A stretch of 64,000 bases of DNA from Acridotheres tristis (lineage: Eukaryota; Chordata; Aves; Passeriformes; Sturnidae), in assembly GCA_037013685.1 (NCBI GenBank), contig CM072919.1:26522646-26586645 (forward strand), in the 5' to 3' direction. How positions within the stretch are numbered: the stretch's first letter is position 1; the number at the start of each line of letters is the position of its first letter. This document shows, piece by piece, positions 62,215 to 64,000 of this stretch. The notes under the pieces are model-generated. The model was not told where the DNA came from. It saw nothing but the letters and a program-made list of their open reading frames with translations, and did not search any database. The position numbers were made by a program, and so were the translations under genes.

Positions 62215-63918
62215 TCATTCCAGGCTCTTTCCACTTCCTTCAAACTTCACAAGCTTTATACCACAACTTCCAGCTGTGCTGAAAAGTTTGTCATGCTGAG
62301 CCGAAGTGGTAGCTACCTGAGAACTATGTTGGGAACAGTTCACCATATAAACAGGTTCAGGAATATTTTTAGTACGAAGTTCACTATAGCAGTGCCAAAA
62401 TTGTTGACATGCATAGTTTGAAAAATGACCACATCCCTTAAAAGTTTGTAACATGAGAGGCAACCATGTAGAACTTCATACTGCAGTTCTCTTGAAATTT
62501 CTGCACTATCTGGTAACTCTAGACGTGTTTTCCATGGTGCTCTCTGATCCTTAGACTTGAATGCAAACATACATCTTTATTGTTTTGTATGACACTTAGA
62601 CCATATGGTACAGCTCATTAACACATTTCTTGAACCGTTAATACCATGACCAAAAGTAATTTCAGGTCTGAAATTACTTACTCTTTGTTAAGAATTGCTG
62701 TTTTATTTACTGATGTGTCATATGGCTTCATAGGAATTACCTTAGAAACATTTGTTTCAGTGTCAAGGGCATAATACCAGTGTGACTTACTGCACTTCTG
62801 ACTTTGTCTTGAGTTTCTGTCATGTCAAAAATACCAAGGTCTTATTGAGACAATAACTAAAATGTATGTGTAAATACCTGATCTTCTTTACTTACAAAAA
62901 ATGTTTTGGTGCAGTAAACATTTAATGCAAAATCTTTTCAGATCAGGAGAGATATATTAAATAGTCCCAATTATGGTCTTTTCATCATCTTCATTCTGAA
63001 AATAGGAAGAACTTAGCTCAGTCAGTTAGAGCATTGTCCTTGTAACATCAGGGTTGTGAGTTCAATCTCCGTATGAGCCATTCACTTAAGAGCTGGACTT
63101 CGTCCTTCTGGGCCCTTTTCAGCACAGAATCTTCTGTGATCTTTTCAGGCCCTTTAGAAAATATCCAGGTATACATGTTTAGAAACAACAGAGGAAAAGG
63201 ATGTTTATTTTCCCTCACAGTTCTTTGAAAACCATTTCTAGTGAAAGAATCTGGGCTGTGTACTGGTTTTGGTCTGTAAATGTTACGGAAAGAAAAATAT
63301 TTCCTATTTGTAAACTGTGGTGCCATACCAACAGTTGTAATCCCCAGTGTAAAGATAATTCGATCATCAGGTGTAAGATTCTTAAAAAGATCAGAAAACA
63401 TCAAACCAAAATAAGGACTATCAGCAGCCTTTTTTCTGATAACTTTGTTGATCTTAAGTCTTTGTATCCCTGCATTGCCATTCAGGCAATTGGCAATTAG
63501 GTATTCTGGCCAGACAATGGGGAGAATGGTGCAGAACTTAAAACAGCAAAATTGTACTGTGGAAGTTTGGTTTCCTCTTGGTAATTAGTCATGTTTTATG
63601 TAAGTGGTTGGGTTTCAGCAGCTTAAAAATGGACATCTTTTTATATTTCATGTAGTTTTTGCTAACTGGAATGACAGAAAGTTGCACAATTTAAAAATAG
63701 ATACTAGACAACTGAGACGTCTGGTCTGTTTCTTTTACATAACGACTAGATTTTCTCACAGAATAGTCTAGACGGTGGCAAGAATGAAGTGAGGCAGCAG
63801 CCCACACGCAGTTTGGGGAGCAAATGCTTAAAACAGGTTTCTGAGTTATTCTCCCACCCAGAGATTTCGATGTGGAAAAGCGAAAAAATTCAGAAGCATC
63901 TTGAGTCTCTCTATGCAC
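62215..63918 (-). pseudogene. Series of protein-like segments in shifting frames, split by a SINE; family not recognised
   Basis: Read on the minus strand, several open segments follow one another. 63918-63691 contains ASEFFRFSTSKSLGGRITQK; about 63540-63180 contains KKAADSPYFGLMFSDLFKNL and, later, RPKPVHSPDSFTRNGF; about 62820-62690 contains SHWYYALDTETNVSKVIPM and ends just before GTAAGT; 62570-62340 and the overlapping frame to 62215 contain RAPWKTRLELPDSAEISREL and NCSQHSSQVATTSAQHDKL. The pieces switch frame, so this is not an intact gene. Options are a decayed retrocopy or transposon, cryptic exons of an antisense gene, or chance. A + strand SINE (63008-63142) interrupts the series. 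Confidence 0.27.
63008..63142 (+). mobile_element. tRNA-derived SINE with CR1-like tail (TguSINE1 type, second copy)
   Basis: A box CTTAGCTCAGTCAG (from 63012) and B box region GAGTTCAATCTCC (63058-63070, one change from GGTTCRAWCC) are followed by ATGAGCCATTCACTTAAGAG and a CR1-like tail ending in CAGAATCTTCTGTGATC. Same orientation as the copy at 61724. The shared GCCATTCACTTAAGAGCTGG segment between head and tail is typical of the passerine family. Confidence 0.85.
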
Positions 63919-64000
63919 AAGTTAGGATAGGGACAAAAGAGAGCAAGTGATCAGTCACGTTATTCTGACCTTGGATAGTAAGAGCACACTTTCATGGACT

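Larger units (their letters stand above)
12059..64000 (+). other. RORB: RORB intron 1 (5' part, at least 52 kb)
   Basis: From the donor to the window end I find no exon that could encode the conserved start of the RORB DNA-binding domain (AQIEVIPCKICG), so exon 2 lies to the right. The human gene also has a very long first intron. I scanned for the beta-2-specific first exon (peptide MCENQLKTKADAT) by checking ATGTG sequences and found no match, though reading by eye is not exhaustive. The intron contains simple repeats, two SINEs, one CR1 fragment, possible decayed coding sequence and several candidate regulatory blocks. Confidence 0.65.

Overview
The window looks like passerine bird DNA, probably from the Z chromosome. 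Two tRNA-derived SINEs near the right end (61724-61858, 63008-63142) have intact-looking A and B boxes followed by a CR1-like tail, which is the architecture of the songbird family TguSINE1. A third fragment (52066-52131) resembles a CR1 3' end. There is also a long AGAAT array (9331-9404), a common bird microsatellite. Most of the window is AT-rich and gene-poor.

The one gene I can name is RORB (retinoid-related orphan receptor beta, NR1F2), on the + strand. A CpG island (about 11200-12960) holds a TATA-type promoter (GC boxes, an inverted CCAAT box, TATAA at 11576, an initiator at about 11610). A leader exon follows, ending at 12052 in a seven-base coding stub ATGCGAG directly before a consensus GTAAGC donor. 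This encodes Met-Arg plus the first base of a third codon, which is the exon-1 product expected for the RORB beta-1 isoform (protein start MRAQIEV). The rest of the window (12053-64000) is read as the 5' part of a very long first intron. I saw neither exon 2 nor the beta-2-specific first exon. Z linkage is inferred from the known position of RORB in birds.

Layout: 1-11170 is the gene-desert flank upstream of RORB, with a GGAA-rich minisatellite (6332-6463), the AGAAT array, G/T-rich tracts and a decayed protein-like remnant on the minus strand (about 7267-7557). 11170-13000 is the island and promoter. 13000-64000 is intron, with simple repeats, candidate regulatory blocks, an E-box cluster and two further unrecognised protein-like remnants on the minus strand (23971-24576 and 62215-63918).

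The most interesting signals are regulatory. Two perfect inverted pairs of the POU octamer lie in the first 13 kb of the intron (13899-13918 and 24581-24596). The RORB leader carries a series of four upstream start codons, one of them a start-stop element. A canonical G-quadruplex motif lies about 105 bp upstream of the TATA box. No protein-coding exon other than the RORB stub can be supported. The other open frames, including those of up to 315 codons in the island, look like GC-rich or chance open frames.
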